A stretch of DNA of 60,371 nt, taken from NCBI GenBank assembly GCA_009026175.1, contig WBTZ01000010.1:1-60371 (forward strand). Reading direction: 5' to 3'. Under the pieces are notes generated by a model. It did no database searches, had not been told where the DNA came from, and saw only the letters and a program-made list of their open reading frames with translations. The DNA comes from Zoogloea sp. Its GTDB lineage: Bacteria; Pseudomonadota; Gammaproteobacteria; Burkholderiales; Rhodocyclaceae. The translations under genes and the position numbers were made by a program. Shown in pieces: positions 34,227 to 42,664 of the stretch. Each line of letters opens with the position of its first letter. Within the stretch, counting starts at the first letter, position 1.

Positions 34227-36125
34227 TTACTTGGCCTCCAGCTTGGCCGCATTCACCTTGACGTCGTAGCGTTTGCGAAGGGCCCCCAGGTAGGCAGAGA
34301 ACTCCTCCTCGGCGAGAACCCGGCCATATTGCTGCCTGAGCGCCTGCAGCCGCGGGTCGTCCTTGCCCGACGCGACGGGGCGAGTCACCTTCTCGATGCG
34401 GAACAGCACGTAACCAACGCCCTGCACCTTCGCACCGGCGTAGGCCGGCAGCTTGTCCACCGGCGCCCGGAAGATCGTGCGCAAGACTTCCGGCGGAATG
34501 CGCTGGTCAACGCGCTGGATCGGATGTGCGGCACTCCACTGGAGATCCAGCGCCTCCCCCTTGCCCAGCTTGGCAAGCTTGGCCTCGCCGTCCTTCTCGG
34601 CAAGTACCACGGCCTGCTCGAGCGTCAGCACCTTCTCGATATCGGCCTTGACCTCCTCGAAAGGCTTGACCGAAGCCGGCTTGTGCTCGACCACCCTGGC
34701 GGTGACCAGAGTCCCCTTCGCCACCTCGACCGCATCGGTGTTGCGCTTGTTCTTGACCGCATCGTCCGAAAACAGGGCGGCAAGCAGCTTGGGGTTATCG
34801 AAAGGCGCAGGAGCCCGCCCTCCCTGGGCGATCCACTCCGAGGTCCGGATCTGCAGCTTGTATTTTTCGGCTGCGGGTTTGAGGCTGTCGGCCTGCTCGT
34901 AGGCCGTGTTGGTGAAACCTTCGGCCATCTCGGCAAAACGCTTGCCGGCCTCCGCGCGCTTCAACTCGGCCTGGATCTCCGCCTTGACCTCATCGAAAGC
35001 GCGGACCTTCTCAGCCTTGATACCGGACAGGCGGATGATGTGAAAACCGAAATCCGACTGCACCACACCGGATACATCTCCCTCCTTGGCCAGCCCGAAA
35101 GTGGCATCCTCGAAGGGCTTGACCATGGCGCCGCGGGCGAAGAAGCCCAGGTCACCACCCTTCTCGGCGGAGCCTGGATCCTGGGAGTTCTCCTTGGCCA
35201 GACGAGCAAAATCAGCCGGGTTGGCCTTGACCTGCTTCAACAGCGCCTCGGCCTTTTCCCTGGCTGCCTTGAGCGCAGCAGCATCGCCATCCTTGGCGGC
35301 CTGGATCAGGATATGACTGGCACGACGCTCCTCTCCCTGGCGGAAACGCTCCGGGTGGGCGTCGTATTCCTTCCGGACATCGGCTTCGCTGATCGACAAC
35401 TGGGCGGCGACCTCATCCTGCCCGAGAACGAGATACTCCGCCTTGACCTGGGCCGGCACCTCGAAGCGACGGCGATTTTCATCGTAGAACTTGCGGGCCG
35501 CGTCGTCGGCGAGCTTCACCGAGCCCGCATACTGCGGAGCGGCCAGGCGCGCCTCGCTGACGACACGCTCCTCGAACTGAACCGAATACACCTGCCCGAC
35601 GGAGTTACCGGACACCATCACGCCCTCGGCCACCGCTCCGAGCACTTGCTTGAGCGCCAGGTCACTACGCACCCGCGACTCGAACACAGCCTGGGTCATG
35701 CCCTGGGCCTTCAGGACCGCTTCGTAGCGCGGCAGCGAGAACTGACCGTTGTCCTGAAACGCGGGAATCTCGGCGATGGTCTGCCTCAATTGCTGATCGG
35801 CCACGGTCAGGTGCATCTTGCTGGCATCCAGGGCCAGCAGCCGCTGGTTGATCAGATTGTCCAGCACCGCCTTGCGGGCCTCCGGAGTTTCCAGCATCGC
35901 CGGGTTGAAGTTCTCACCCATGCCGGCCCTCAGGCGATCCTGCTGCTCCCTCATCGCTTGCTGGAACTCGTTCATGCTGATCGAGCTTCCCCCCACCGAA
36001 GCCAGCGAATCTCCGTTCCCGGCATTCTTGACATAGGAATCGACGCCCCAGAAGGCAAAGGGAAGCGTGATCAGCAACAGGAAAATCTGAACAATCTTCT
36101 TGTTGTTGCGTACTGCATCAAACAT
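34227..36125 (-). CDS. ppiD: Periplasmic peptidyl-prolyl isomerase/chaperone PpiD
   Basis: The 632-residue product has an N-terminal membrane anchor (VQIFLLLITLPFAFWGVD), a SurA-N-like chaperone region, a parvulin (PpiC) domain (RASHILIQ ... GGDLGFFARGAMVKPFEDATF ... SDFGFHIIRL) and a long C-terminal region. PpiD helps proteins newly released from the Sec translocon. Position next to hupB and the tRNA pair is as in relatives, although no lon gene is seen upstream of hupB here. A terminator-like hairpin and a promoter lie upstream in its leader. Confidence 0.93.
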   Translation of the reverse strand: MFDAVRNNKKIVQIFLLLITLPFAFWGVDSYVKNAGNGDSLASVGGSSISMNEFQQAMREQQDRLRAGMGENFNPAMLETPEARKAVLDNLINQRLLALDASKMHLTVADQQLRQTIAEIPAFQDNGQFSLPRYEAVLKAQGMTQAVFESRVRSDLALKQVLGAVAEGVMVSGNSVGQVYSVQFEERVVSEARLAAPQYAGSVKLADDAARKFYDENRRRFEVPAQVKAEYLVLGQDEVAAQLSISEADVRKEYDAHPERFRQGEERRASHILIQAAKDGDAAALKAAREKAEALLKQVKANPADFARLAKENSQDPGSAEKGGDLGFFARGAMVKPFEDATFGLAKEGDVSGVVQSDFGFHIIRLSGIKAEKVRAFDEVKAEIQAELKRAEAGKRFAEMAEGFTNTAYEQADSLKPAAEKYKLQIRTSEWIAQGGRAPAPFDNPKLLAALFSDDAVKNKRNTDAVEVAKGTLVTARVVEHKPASVKPFEEVKADIEKVLTLEQAVVLAEKDGEAKLAKLGKGEALDLQWSAAHPIQRVDQRIPPEVLRTIFRAPVDKLPAYAGAKVQGVGYVLFRIEKVTRPVASGKDDPRLQALRQQYGRVLAEEEFSAYLGALRKRYDVKVNAAKLEAK

Positions 36126-36180
36126 GCGGAATCCTCTGCGTGACTACTGATTGCAACTGATCTGTGTGACAGGAACACGT

Positions 36181-36203
36181 AAAAAAAGCGAACCCGCGTT
36201 CGC
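36181..36203 (-). terminator. Intrinsic terminator-like hairpin 55 bases upstream of ppiD
   Basis: On the minus strand GCGAAC-GCGG-GTTCGC is followed by seven T residues. Its location upstream of the ppiD start makes it an attenuator or the end of a small RNA. Confidence 0.65.
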
Positions 36204-36330
36204 CTCGATATCTGGTACGGCACGCATGTCGAGAGACATCGGTCGTCCAATTTACGCAATCAGACTGAAGGGCCCCGCCGCCGGCACAGTGTCTGGTGTG
36301 CTCTGACAGCCGGGCGTCCCAAGCTTCAGG

Positions 36331-36359
36331 AGTCTACCGCCTGGCGTTGAGTGGAACAA
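36331..36359 (-). promoter_or_regulatory. Sigma-70-like promoter upstream of ppiD
   Basis: On the minus strand TTGTTC (36354-36359) and TAGACT (36331-36336) are 17 bases apart; predicted start near 36324, giving a transcript of about 144 bases to the terminator at 36181. Confidence 0.45.
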
Positions 36360-36433
36360 GCCCCCGCGGTGGAAGGCCTGAAAACCTCGACATGGCTCGC
36401 CCCCAAAACCGGACAACCAGGGCACCGGGGCGT

Positions 36434-36461
36434 AAAAAAAGCCACCATGCGGTGGCTTTTT
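36434..36461. terminator. Terminator of the hupB-tRNA unit
   Basis: GCCACC-ATGC-GGTGGC with an A-run on the left and T-run on the right; it can act in both directions and closes the hupB-tRNA-Val-tRNA-Asp transcript. Confidence 0.85.
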
Positions 36462-36502
36462 CGCATGTCGCCAACTGGAAGGCTGGCGACATGCATGGAT
36501 CC

Positions 36503-36579
36503 TGGCGGAGTGGACGGGACTCGAACCCGCGACCCCCGGCGTGACAGGCCGGTATTCTAACCAACTGAACTACCACTCC
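36503..36579 (-). tRNA. tRNA-Asp (anticodon GTC)
   Basis: The minus strand gives a 77-base cloverleaf beginning GGAGTGGTAGTTCAG and ending with encoded CCA. The anticodon loop is CCTGTCACG with GTC, the T-arm is GGGTTCGAGTCCC and the acceptor stem GGAGTGG/CCACTCC pairs fully. Confidence 0.97.
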
Positions 36580-36608
36580 AGGCTCGCCCGAAGAATCTCG
36601 AAATATGC

Positions 36609-36684
36609 TGGTGGGTGCTGACGGGGTCGAACCGCCGACATTCGCCTTGTAAGGGCGACGCTCTACCAACTGAGCTAAGCACCC
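36609..36684 (-). tRNA. tRNA-Val (anticodon TAC)
   Basis: The minus strand gives a 76-base cloverleaf starting GGGTGCTTAGCTCAG and ending with CCA. The anticodon arm is CGCCCTTACAAGGGCG with TAC, and the acceptor stem GGGTGCT/AGCACCC pairs fully. It lies 29 bases upstream of tRNA-Asp and 40 bases after hupB. Confidence 0.97.
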
Positions 36685-36724
36685 ACTTCACTGCAATTTC
36701 GAAACCACCGAAAGCAAGAGCCCA

Positions 36725-36997
36725 TCAGTTTAGCGCATCTTTCAACGCTTTGCCAGGCCTAAATTTGGGAATCGCAGCGGACTTGATCTTGATGGTCGCA
36801 CCCGTCCTGGGATTCCGCCCCGAACGCGCGGCGCGCTTGCCCACATGGAAGGTGCCGAAACCCACCAGGGTGACAGTCCCACCCTTCTTGAGCGTCTGCT
36901 TGACTGCAGCCACTGCAGCGTCCAGAGCCCGGCCGGCAGCCGCCTTCGACATCTCGGCCTCTGCAGCAATCTGATCGATCAACTCGGATTTATTCAT
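36725..36997 (-). CDS. hupB: DNA-binding protein HU-beta
   Basis: The 90-residue nucleoid protein has the complete HU/IHF fold: [27 protein letters not shown], the hinge [25 protein letters not shown] on the DNA-bending arm, and [20 protein letters not shown]. It is transcribed from a canonical promoter at 37097-37126 and is followed on the same strand by tRNA-Val and tRNA-Asp. The usual lon protease neighbour is absent here; rpsT lies upstream instead. Confidence 0.97.
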   Translation of the reverse strand: MNKSELIDQIAAEAEMSKAAAGRALDAAVAAVKQTLKKGGTVTLVGFGTFHVGKRAARSGRNPRTGATIKIKSAAIPKFRPGKALKDALN

Positions 36998-37096
36998 ACT
37001 CGCCCCCTCGTTATAGAAGTTAACAAACAGGAAACTCCGACATCAAAACGCCCAGCCAATATTTGCAGACACTTATCCAGCGCAAAAATTATTCTT

Positions 37097-37126
37097 TATA
37101 TAACGCCCTAAAAATCACGATGTCAA
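37097..37126 (-). promoter_or_regulatory. hupB promoter
   Basis: On the minus strand TTGACA (37121-37126) is followed after 17-18 bases by TTATAT/TATATA (37097-37103), a nearly ideal sigma-70 promoter. The leader to the ATG at 36997 is about 90 bases. Confidence 0.8.
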
Positions 37127-37200
37127 GAAAGCGCGACGAGGGATCGGCCTGCTTCTGCCGGACGGCAGCCGCCCTCAGCCGCATGCCGCCGCCACAAAGC

Positions 37201-37230
37201 AAAAAAGGACTGCATGAGCAGTCCTTTTTT
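37201..37230. terminator. rpsT terminator
   Basis: AAAAAAGGACTGC-ATGA-GCAGTCCTTTTTT is a perfect 13-bp stem including A- and T-runs, ending the rpsT transcript. Confidence 0.93.
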
Positions 37231-37268
37231 ATTCACAGCCGGGCGTGCACCCGCCGCGCCAGACAGGA

Positions 37269-37547
37269 TCAGGCAGCAGCTACGGCGCCCATGCCCTTGA
37301 TGGCGGCAGACAGGCGGCTCTTGTGGCGAGCAGCCTTGTTCTTGTGAATGATCTTCTTGTCCGCGATGCTGTCGATCGTGCGCTGGGAAGCAACGAAAAC
37401 CTGCTGAGCAGCCTGCTTGTCGCCACCGACGATCGCCTTGCGCACAGCCTTGATGGCGGTACGCAGACGGGAACGAAGACTCATGTTGAGGGCGCGGGCC
37501 TTCACAGCTTGACGGGCGCGCTTACGGGCTTGTGCCGAGTTGGCCAT
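37269..37547 (-). CDS. rpsT: 30S ribosomal protein S20
   Basis: The 92-residue, very basic helical protein begins [35 protein letters not shown], the S20 signature, and binds 16S rRNA in the small subunit. It is a single-gene unit with its own promoter (37586-37615) and terminator (37201-37230), a usual arrangement for rpsT. Confidence 0.97.
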   Translation of the reverse strand: MANSAQARKRARQAVKARALNMSLRSRLRTAIKAVRKAIVGGDKQAAQQVFVASQRTIDSIADKKIIHKNKAARHKSRLSAAIKGMGAVAAA

Positions 37548-37585
37548 CTTTTAGTAATCCTGAAAGAAATGCAATGAAGCCAAGG

Positions 37586-37615
37586 ATTTTATGGGAAGTA
37601 CCATTCCCTTGGCAA
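37586..37615 (-). promoter_or_regulatory. rpsT promoter
   Basis: On the minus strand TTGCCA (37610-37615) and TAAAAT (37586-37591) are 18 bases apart. The spacer holds the inverted repeat GGGAA/TTCCC. Confidence 0.6.
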
Positions 37616-37644
37616 GCTGTTTATTGCACAAATTACATAATCAA

Positions 37645-37671
37645 AGAAAAAGGCCCCGCCTTGGCGGGGCC
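37645..37671 (-). terminator. Terminator of the thiolase gene
   Basis: On the minus strand GGCCCCGCC-AA-GGCGGGGCC is followed by TTTTTCTTTG, a strong intrinsic terminator 23 bases after the stop. Confidence 0.9.
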
Positions 37672-37693
37672 CACTCGATTCAGGCTGGCCGAA

Positions 37694-38878
37694 TCAAATA
37701 CGCTCGAACACGGTCGCAATACCCTGACCGCCACCGATACACATGGTGACGAGGGCGTAGCGGCCGCCGGTGCGCTGCAGTTCGTACAGAGCCTTGGTGG
37801 CGATGAACGCGCCGGAGCAGCCAACCGGGTGACCCAGGGCGATCGCGCCGCCGTTCGGGTTGGTCTTGGCCGGATCCAGACCCAGCACGCGCATGACCGT
37901 GAGGGCCTGAGCCGCGAATGCTTCGTTGGACTCGATCACGTCCATCTGATCCAGGGTCAGGCCGGCCTTCTTGAGGGCCAGGCGGGACGCCGGGATCGGG
38001 CCTTCGCCCATGATGTCGTTGGGAACACCGGCAATGGCGTAGGACACCAGACGGGCCATCGGCTTGTAGCCGGCATTCACGGCGGTGGCGCCGTCGGCCA
38101 GCACGAAGAAGGCTGCACCGTCGTTGATACCGGAGGCGTTGCCAGCGGTGACGGTACCGTCCTTCTTGAAGGCCGGCTTCATCTTGGCCAGGGACTCCAT
38201 GGTGGTGCCGCGCTTCAGGTGCTCGTCGGTGTCGAACACCACATCACCCTTGCGGGTCTGCTTGACGATCGGAACGATCTGGGACTTGAAGCGCCCGTCG
38301 TCGATGGCAGCGGCCGCACGACGCTGGGACTCGACCGCAAACGCATCCTGCTCTTCACGGGTGATGCCGTGCTTGGCAGCCAGATTCTCTGCGGTGATGC
38401 CCATGTGGCCGACACCGAACGGGTCGGTCAGCACCGCGACCATGCTGTCGATGGCCTTGGTGTCGCCCATACGGGCACCAGAGCGCAGCGCCGGCATCAG
38501 GTAGGCAGCCTTGGACATGACTTCAACGCCACCGCCGATACCGTAGTCGGAGTCGCCCAGCAGGATGTTCTGCGCAGTGGTGACGATACCCTGCAGACCG
38601 GACGAACAGAGACGGCTCACCTGCATGGCCACGGATTCCATCGACAGGCCAGCCTGGATGGAAGCCACGCGGGACACGTAGGCGTAGCGGGAGTCGGTCG
38701 GCATGCAGTTGCCGACGGTCACGTAGTTGATCAGTTGGGGATCCACACCGGAACGGGCGATGGACTCCTTCATGACGATGCCGGCCAGCTCGCTGGCATC
38801 GAAATCAGCAAGAGCACCACCGAAACCACCGATGGCGGAACGAACTGCACTCAATACGACCACATCACGACTAGCCAT
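37694..38878 (-). CDS. Acetyl-CoA acetyltransferase / beta-ketothiolase (BktB-like)
   Basis: The 394-residue thiolase condenses acyl-CoA units or cleaves 3-ketoacyl-CoA. The acyl-carrying Cys91 lies in SRLCSSGLQ, and the other catalytic residues are in GHPVGCSG and CIGGGQG near the C-terminus. The sequence is closest in character to BktB/PhaA-type biosynthetic thiolases, so a role in PHA precursor supply or in short-chain acid metabolism is likely. A strong GAGGAGG ribosome site precedes the ATG. It follows the CobD/CbiB-like gene by 27 bases. Confidence 0.9.
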   Translation of the reverse strand: MASRDVVVLSAVRSAIGGFGGALADFDASELAGIVMKESIARSGVDPQLINYVTVGNCMPTDSRYAYVSRVASIQAGLSMESVAMQVSRLCSSGLQGIVTTAQNILLGDSDYGIGGGVEVMSKAAYLMPALRSGARMGDTKAIDSMVAVLTDPFGVGHMGITAENLAAKHGITREEQDAFAVESQRRAAAAIDDGRFKSQIVPIVKQTRKGDVVFDTDEHLKRGTTMESLAKMKPAFKKDGTVTAGNASGINDGAAFFVLADGATAVNAGYKPMARLVSYAIAGVPNDIMGEGPIPASRLALKKAGLTLDQMDVIESNEAFAAQALTVMRVLGLDPAKTNPNGGAIALGHPVGCSGAFIATKALYELQRTGGRYALVTMCIGGGQGIATVFERI

Positions 38879-38905
38879 CTGTATTCCTCCTCAGAATTAT
38901 TACAA

Positions 38906-39832
38906 TTAACTACCAACCCAGCCTGCAACGCCCAGCAGCGCCAGCAGCAACATCACCAGCACCAAGGTGCGCCAAATCAGGCCGATGGTACTCTGCATGA
39001 AATCCGCATCAGCTTCATCGCCGACGCCCATCTCAGGACGCTCCACGACCTCCTCGGACTCATGGATGGGCATGCCGAGACGCACGCCCAGCGCGCCACC
39101 ACCACTGGCCAGGAGTATACCGGAAGCCTTGTCCTTCCATTGATTCGCCTGGGCCCGCCAGCAATACACACCGTCTTCGAAATCGCCGACGATGGAGAAA
39201 GCCGCCGCCGTCAGGCGAACCGGCAGCCAGTCGAGCGCAGCGAATGCCTTTCCGGCGAACTGGCCGAAGTCTCCGAAATCCGGGTCTCCATCACGACGCC
39301 CCCATTTTTCATCGAAGAAGCGGGCCAGCCGGTACAGGACTGCGCCGCTGGGGCCGGGCATGAGGATGAACCAGAAGGCTACACCGAATACATTGCGATG
39401 CGATGCAACCAGCGCCTCCTCGATGGCAAGACGGGCCACCTCGCTGGAACTCGAGCTTTCGTGACGACGCCCACGCCACTCGCCGATCAGCTGGCGGGCA
39501 CGGGGCAGCTCGCCCATGCGCAGGGCCAGCTGGATGTCGGTGAAAAAATGGCTGACTTGCCGGAAGCCCATGGTGAGGTAAAGCACCAGGACATTAAAGA
39601 GAATCCCGAACAAGGGATGGAGGTGCCAGAGCAGGAAGAACACCAGCGCCGAACCGAAGCACGCGCCGATCACTGCCACCCACCAGGCCACCGCGCCATG
39701 GCGGGACTCTCCGTCGTTGAAGCGATCCTCGAGAAAACGGGAAAATGCCGTCAGGGGCACGTCGACGAAGCGCGCGGGGAGCGGGCGGAGTTGCTCTATG
39801 AGCAGTGCGACGATCAGCGAAAACAGGGTCAT
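38906..39832 (-). CDS. CobD/CbiB family membrane protein
   Basis: The 308-residue product has several membrane segments and CobD/CbiB-like regions (LIEQLRPLP, LRMGELPRARQLIGEWRGR, ALDWLPVRLTAAAFSIVGDFE). CobD/CbiB makes adenosylcobinamide in B12 synthesis, but no other cobalamin genes are near, and this branch is found outside B12 clusters in betaproteobacteria, so the function may differ. It lies 93 bases after the NUDIX gene and before the thiolase. Confidence 0.78.
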   Translation of the reverse strand: MTLFSLIVALLIEQLRPLPARFVDVPLTAFSRFLEDRFNDGESRHGAVAWWVAVIGACFGSALVFFLLWHLHPLFGILFNVLVLYLTMGFRQVSHFFTDIQLALRMGELPRARQLIGEWRGRRHESSSSSEVARLAIEEALVASHRNVFGVAFWFILMPGPSGAVLYRLARFFDEKWGRRDGDPDFGDFGQFAGKAFAALDWLPVRLTAAAFSIVGDFEDGVYCWRAQANQWKDKASGILLASGGGALGVRLGMPIHESEEVVERPEMGVGDEADADFMQSTIGLIWRTLVLVMLLLALLGVAGWVGS

Positions 39833-39925
39833 GCGGCGGGGGGCCTTGGTTGGCCCTCATGGATCAATCCTATTGGGGATGGCGCAAGATACCACCAAAC
39901 GGACCCAACACAAACGGCGTTTGGT

Positions 39926-40531
39926 TCAACGGCTCAGGAAACGCTGGAGGCTGACGATCATTCCTGCAGTCGCGCCCCAGATAAAGTAGCCGCCGTAAGG
40001 CATGGCATAGTACTCCCGCTGGCGGCCGCGGACCTCCATGGAGTGGCGCTGATGATTGCCGGGGTCGAGGAGGAATGACAACGGCACCTCGAAGGCCTCC
40101 GCCACTTCAAAATCGTCCAGGGCGAGCTCGAAGGGAGGAGCCACGAGGCCGACCACCGGGACGACCTCGAAGCCCGTGCCCGTCCTGTAGGGCGGCAGCG
40201 CCCCCAGCAGCTCCACATGCTTGCGGGCCAGGCCGATCTCCTCCTCCGTCTCCCTGAGTGCGGTATCCACGGGCGAAGCATCCCCTTCCTCTACCCGCCC
40301 CCCCGGAAAACTCACCTGCCCGGGATGATGATGGAGGTGGTCGGTGCGCTGCGTCAGCAGCATTGTCAGGCCGCCCTCCCGCATCACGATGGGTACCAGC
40401 ACCGCGGCTGGCCGGAGAGGGCCCGCAGGCACACCATCCTCGAGCGGCGCATCAAAACTGGCGGGCACGCTGAAGCGGTTTCGCAGCCACTCGGCTGCAA
40501 GCACGGGGGACTGATTCAGGAAGGAAGTCAT
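39926..40531 (-). CDS. NUDIX hydrolase, CoA pyrophosphatase type
   Basis: The 201-residue product has the Nudix box GGRVEEGDASPVDTALRETEEEIGL (about residues 75-100) and, just before it, the LLTQRTDHLHHHPGQVSFPGG segment typical of the NudL/CoA pyrophosphatase group, which hydrolyses coenzyme A to phosphopantetheine and 3',5'-ADP. It is ten bases after the retropepsin-like gene, suggesting an operon. Confidence 0.88.
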   Translation of the reverse strand: MTSFLNQSPVLAAEWLRNRFSVPASFDAPLEDGVPAGPLRPAAVLVPIVMREGGLTMLLTQRTDHLHHHPGQVSFPGGRVEEGDASPVDTALRETEEEIGLARKHVELLGALPPYRTGTGFEVVPVVGLVAPPFELALDDFEVAEAFEVPLSFLLDPGNHQRHSMEVRGRQREYYAMPYGGYFIWGATAGMIVSLQRFLSR

Positions 40532-40541
40532 CGATCAGTGT

Positions 40542-41201
40542 CTAGTAGCGTTGGCGCAGGTAGAGCGCCCCGCCCTCCCGCCGCATGTCCATACGATTCA
40601 AGAAGCTCATTCCAAGCAGGGCCTGGGGCATATCCACCTCGAGCACCACCCCCGGAACATTGCGCAGGGTAATGCCGTTGATGCGTACAGAATCCAGCGA
40701 AACCAGCCAGCCACGCGCCTGGCCATTGGCGGTTTCCATGATGCGGGGCTCGCCCCGGGTGTAAGCCACCCCGGCGCGGAGCGCGTCGCTCCGCCCGAGA
40801 GCCACCGAGGTGGCCCCCGTATCCACCAGAAAGCGGATGGCGACGCCATTGACGGCCCCCTGGGCATGGAAATGCCCGCGGCTGTCCCCCTGCAGCACGA
40901 CCGACTCCGAAGCGCCACCGGTCGCACCGACGCTGACGGTTTGCTCCCCAACCACCAGGCGACGGCGCTTTCCATCCACGTCCACCGTGGCGCCGGAATC
41001 ATCAACCGCCACGATGCGCACACCTTCCGGCGTGCTGGCCCCCACCGCCAGAGCCCTGGGGGCGCCGTTATTGATCAACACCAGCGCCTTGCCGGGGAAA
41101 ACCCCCGCCAAGGCCACCTCGGTGGCCTGGGCGCCAAAGCTCACGCAGGCAAGGAGCAGACCGCTAAACTTGTGCACACGCACAATCTGGAGGAATCGCA
41201 T
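40542..41201 (-). CDS. Exported retropepsin-like aspartic protease
   Basis: The product has 219 residues from the ATG at 41201 and a signal peptide (to about FGAQA). The retroviral-type active site is FLVDTGATSVALG, followed by the flap-like segment and LGMSFLNRMDM near the end, matching the TIGR02281 family of clan AA proteases, which function as dimers. GTG codons at 41183 and 41177 are alternative starts. The ATG at 41201 overlaps by two bases the ATG of the divergent amidotransferase, which is very tight. Confidence 0.75.
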   Translation of the reverse strand: MRFLQIVRVHKFSGLLLACVSFGAQATEVALAGVFPGKALVLINNGAPRALAVGASTPEGVRIVAVDDSGATVDVDGKRRRLVVGEQTVSVGATGGASESVVLQGDSRGHFHAQGAVNGVAIRFLVDTGATSVALGRSDALRAGVAYTRGEPRIMETANGQARGWLVSLDSVRINGITLRNVPGVVLEVDMPQALLGMSFLNRMDMRREGGALYLRQRY

Positions 41202-41901
41202 GAAACCGGTCGCAATCATTCGCCACAGCCTGACTGAAGGTCCCGGGCATTTTGCCACATTCCTGGACAGCCACAGCCTGCCCTGGACCCTCATCCGCAT
41301 CGACGCAGGCGATCCGGTCCCCCGTTCGTGCGATGACTACTCGGGGCTCTGCCTGATGGGCGGGCCCATGAGCGTGAACGACGAGCTGCCCTGGATCCCT
41401 CCCCTGCTCGACCTCATCAGGAAGATGATAGCCGCCGACAAGCCGGTGATCGGGCACTGCCTTGGCGGACAGCTCATCAGCAAGGCGCTTGGCGGACAGG
41501 TCACCCGCAATCCGGTCAAGGAGATCGGCTGGGGCGCCGTATCGGTCGTGGACTCCCCCGTTGCCCGGGAATGGTTCGGTGGAATCTGGGGCTTCGAGAG
41601 CTTCCACTGGCACGGCGAGACCTTCTCGATTCCCGAGGGGGCGACACGGATCCTGGAGAGCGCCGCCTGTCCAAACCAGGCATACGTGCTCGGCAAGCAC
41701 TTGGGCATGCAGTGCCACGTCGAGATGACCGCCGCAATGATCGACGACTGGTGCGCCAGTGGCGCCGACGAGATCGCTGCAGCCGGCGAGGCCCCGACCG
41801 TCCAGTCCCCCGAATCCATGAAGATCGGCCGGGAGGCCCGCCTGAAGACCCTCAACCAGTCGGCCGAGACGCTCTACACGCACTGGATCAAGGGGCTTTG
41901 A
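41200..41901 (+). CDS. Class I glutamine amidotransferase-like protein
   Basis: The 233-residue protein has the GATase fold with nucleophile Cys87 in VIGHCLGGQ and the His/Glu region CHVEMT near residues 170-175. It resembles stand-alone GMP-synthase-like amidotransferases of unclear substrate (often gamma-glutamyl compounds). The ATG at 41200 has an excellent AGGAG site at 41190-41194, which supports it against longer frames. No acceptor-domain partner is adjacent. Confidence 0.85.
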   Translation: MKPVAIIRHSLTEGPGHFATFLDSHSLPWTLIRIDAGDPVPRSCDDYSGLCLMGGPMSVNDELPWIPPLLDLIRKMIAADKPVIGHCLGGQLISKALGGQVTRNPVKEIGWGAVSVVDSPVAREWFGGIWGFESFHWHGETFSIPEGATRILESAACPNQAYVLGKHLGMQCHVEMTAAMIDDWCASGADEIAAAGEAPTVQSPESMKIGREARLKTLNQSAETLYTHWIKGL

Positions 41902-41917
41902 TACGCTCAGAATGAAG

Positions 41918-41940
41918 AAAGCCAGCACGAAGCTGGCTTT
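41918..41940 (+). terminator. Hairpin after the amidotransferase gene
   Basis: AAAGCCAGC-ACGAA-GCTGGCTTT lies 17 bases after the stop; the T-run is short (TTTC). Confidence 0.55.
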
Positions 41941-41954
41941 CTGGCACTAGCGGT

Positions 41955-41973
41955 ACCGGTCGGGAAGACCGGT
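41955..41973 (-). terminator. Hairpin after the YjfB-like gene
   Basis: ACCGGTC and GACCGGT flank a five-base loop right at the stop of the minus-strand operon. No T-run follows; termination is tentative. Confidence 0.35.
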
Positions 41974-42161
41974 CAGGCGTAGGTGTCCACCGAACGTCCG
42001 ACTGTTGCGGTCGGATCAGGTGCCGGGGTGACCGGCGGAAGGGACGCGATCATCTGCTGGGCAACAGCCTGCTGTTGATCCAGGCTCTTGCGGAGCATCG
42101 TGATCGAAAGCCCGTCCTGGGTCTGGACCTGGCTGGTGGATGCCACGGACGAAATACTCAT
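41973..42161 (-). CDS. Putative motility protein, YjfB-like
   Basis: The 62-residue peptide (MSISSVASTSQVQTQDGLSITMLRKSLDQQQAVAQQMIASLPP) has the YjfB family layout: a Ser/Gln-rich N-terminal helix, a MLRKSLDQQ core and a proline end. YjfB-type peptides are tied to motility in Bacillus and other bacteria, with unknown mechanism. The longer frame ending at 42410 is a shadow of yajQ. It starts four bases after yajQ, so it may respond to the same signals. Confidence 0.6.
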   Translation of the reverse strand: MSISSVASTSQVQTQDGLSITMLRKSLDQQQAVAQQMIASLPPVTPAPDPTATVGRSVDTYA

Positions 42162-42165
42162 TCCA

Positions 42166-42651
42166 TCAATCCCGGAAGTTGCCGTACTGCAAAGGATAGT
42201 CGGTGATTTCCTTGCGCACCAGGGCAATACACTCTTGCAGGAGGTCCCGCTTGGCGCCGGTGACGCGCACGGCCTCGCCCTGGATGCTGGCCTGGACCTT
42301 GAGCTTGCTGTCCTTGATGAGCTTGACGATCTTCTTGGACTGCTCCTGCTCGATGCCCACGCGCACTGTGAGCTCCTGCTTGACCTTGTTGCCGCTGACC
42401 TTTTGCACATCGCCGTGCTTGAGACAGCGCACGTCGATCTTCTTGCCGGTCATCTCCGGCAAGAGAATGGCCTGTATCTGGTCGAGCTGGAATTCGGTAT
42501 CGCCGTAAAGGGTGAGCAGCTTCTCGCTCTGCTCCACGCGCGCGTCCGAGCCCTTGAAGTCGTAGCGCCCGGTGATCTTGCGATTGGCCCCCTCGACTGC
42601 GTTGCGCAGGGCGACCATATCGACTTCGGACGTGATGTCGAACGATGGCAT
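42166..42651 (-). CDS. yajQ: YajQ family cyclic di-GMP-binding protein
   Basis: The 161-residue protein begins [40 protein letters not shown] and keeps the complete YajQ sequence, with two ferredoxin-like domains. In Xanthomonas and Pseudomonas YajQ binds cyclic di-GMP and acts with transcription factors; nucleic-acid binding has also been reported. It is encoded between ppnP and the YjfB-like gene in the arginine operon, with short gaps. Confidence 0.95.
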   Translation of the reverse strand: MPSFDITSEVDMVALRNAVEGANRKITGRYDFKGSDARVEQSEKLLTLYGDTEFQLDQIQAILLPEMTGKKIDVRCLKHGDVQKVSGNKVKQELTVRVGIEQEQSKKIVKLIKDSKLKVQASIQGEAVRVTGAKRDLLQECIALVRKEITDYPLQYGNFRD

Positions 42652-42664
42652 GGCCCGCTCCCGC

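Larger units (their letters stand above)
36126..36502 (-). other. Leader region between the tRNA-Asp gene and ppiD
   Basis: No gene is visible in these 377 bases. They contain, in minus-strand order, the tRNA/hupB terminator (36434-36461), a good sigma-70 promoter (36331-36359), about 120 bases of potential transcript with short hairpins, then an intrinsic terminator (36181-36203) before the ppiD start. This looks like either a small RNA gene or an attenuated leader of ppiD. Confidence 0.5.

Noticed and set aside
37532-40078. An 848-residue plus-strand frame across the thiolase and CobD/CbiB-like genes
   Set aside because: It runs antisense to two recognisable genes and through their intergenic gap, with no motif of its own.
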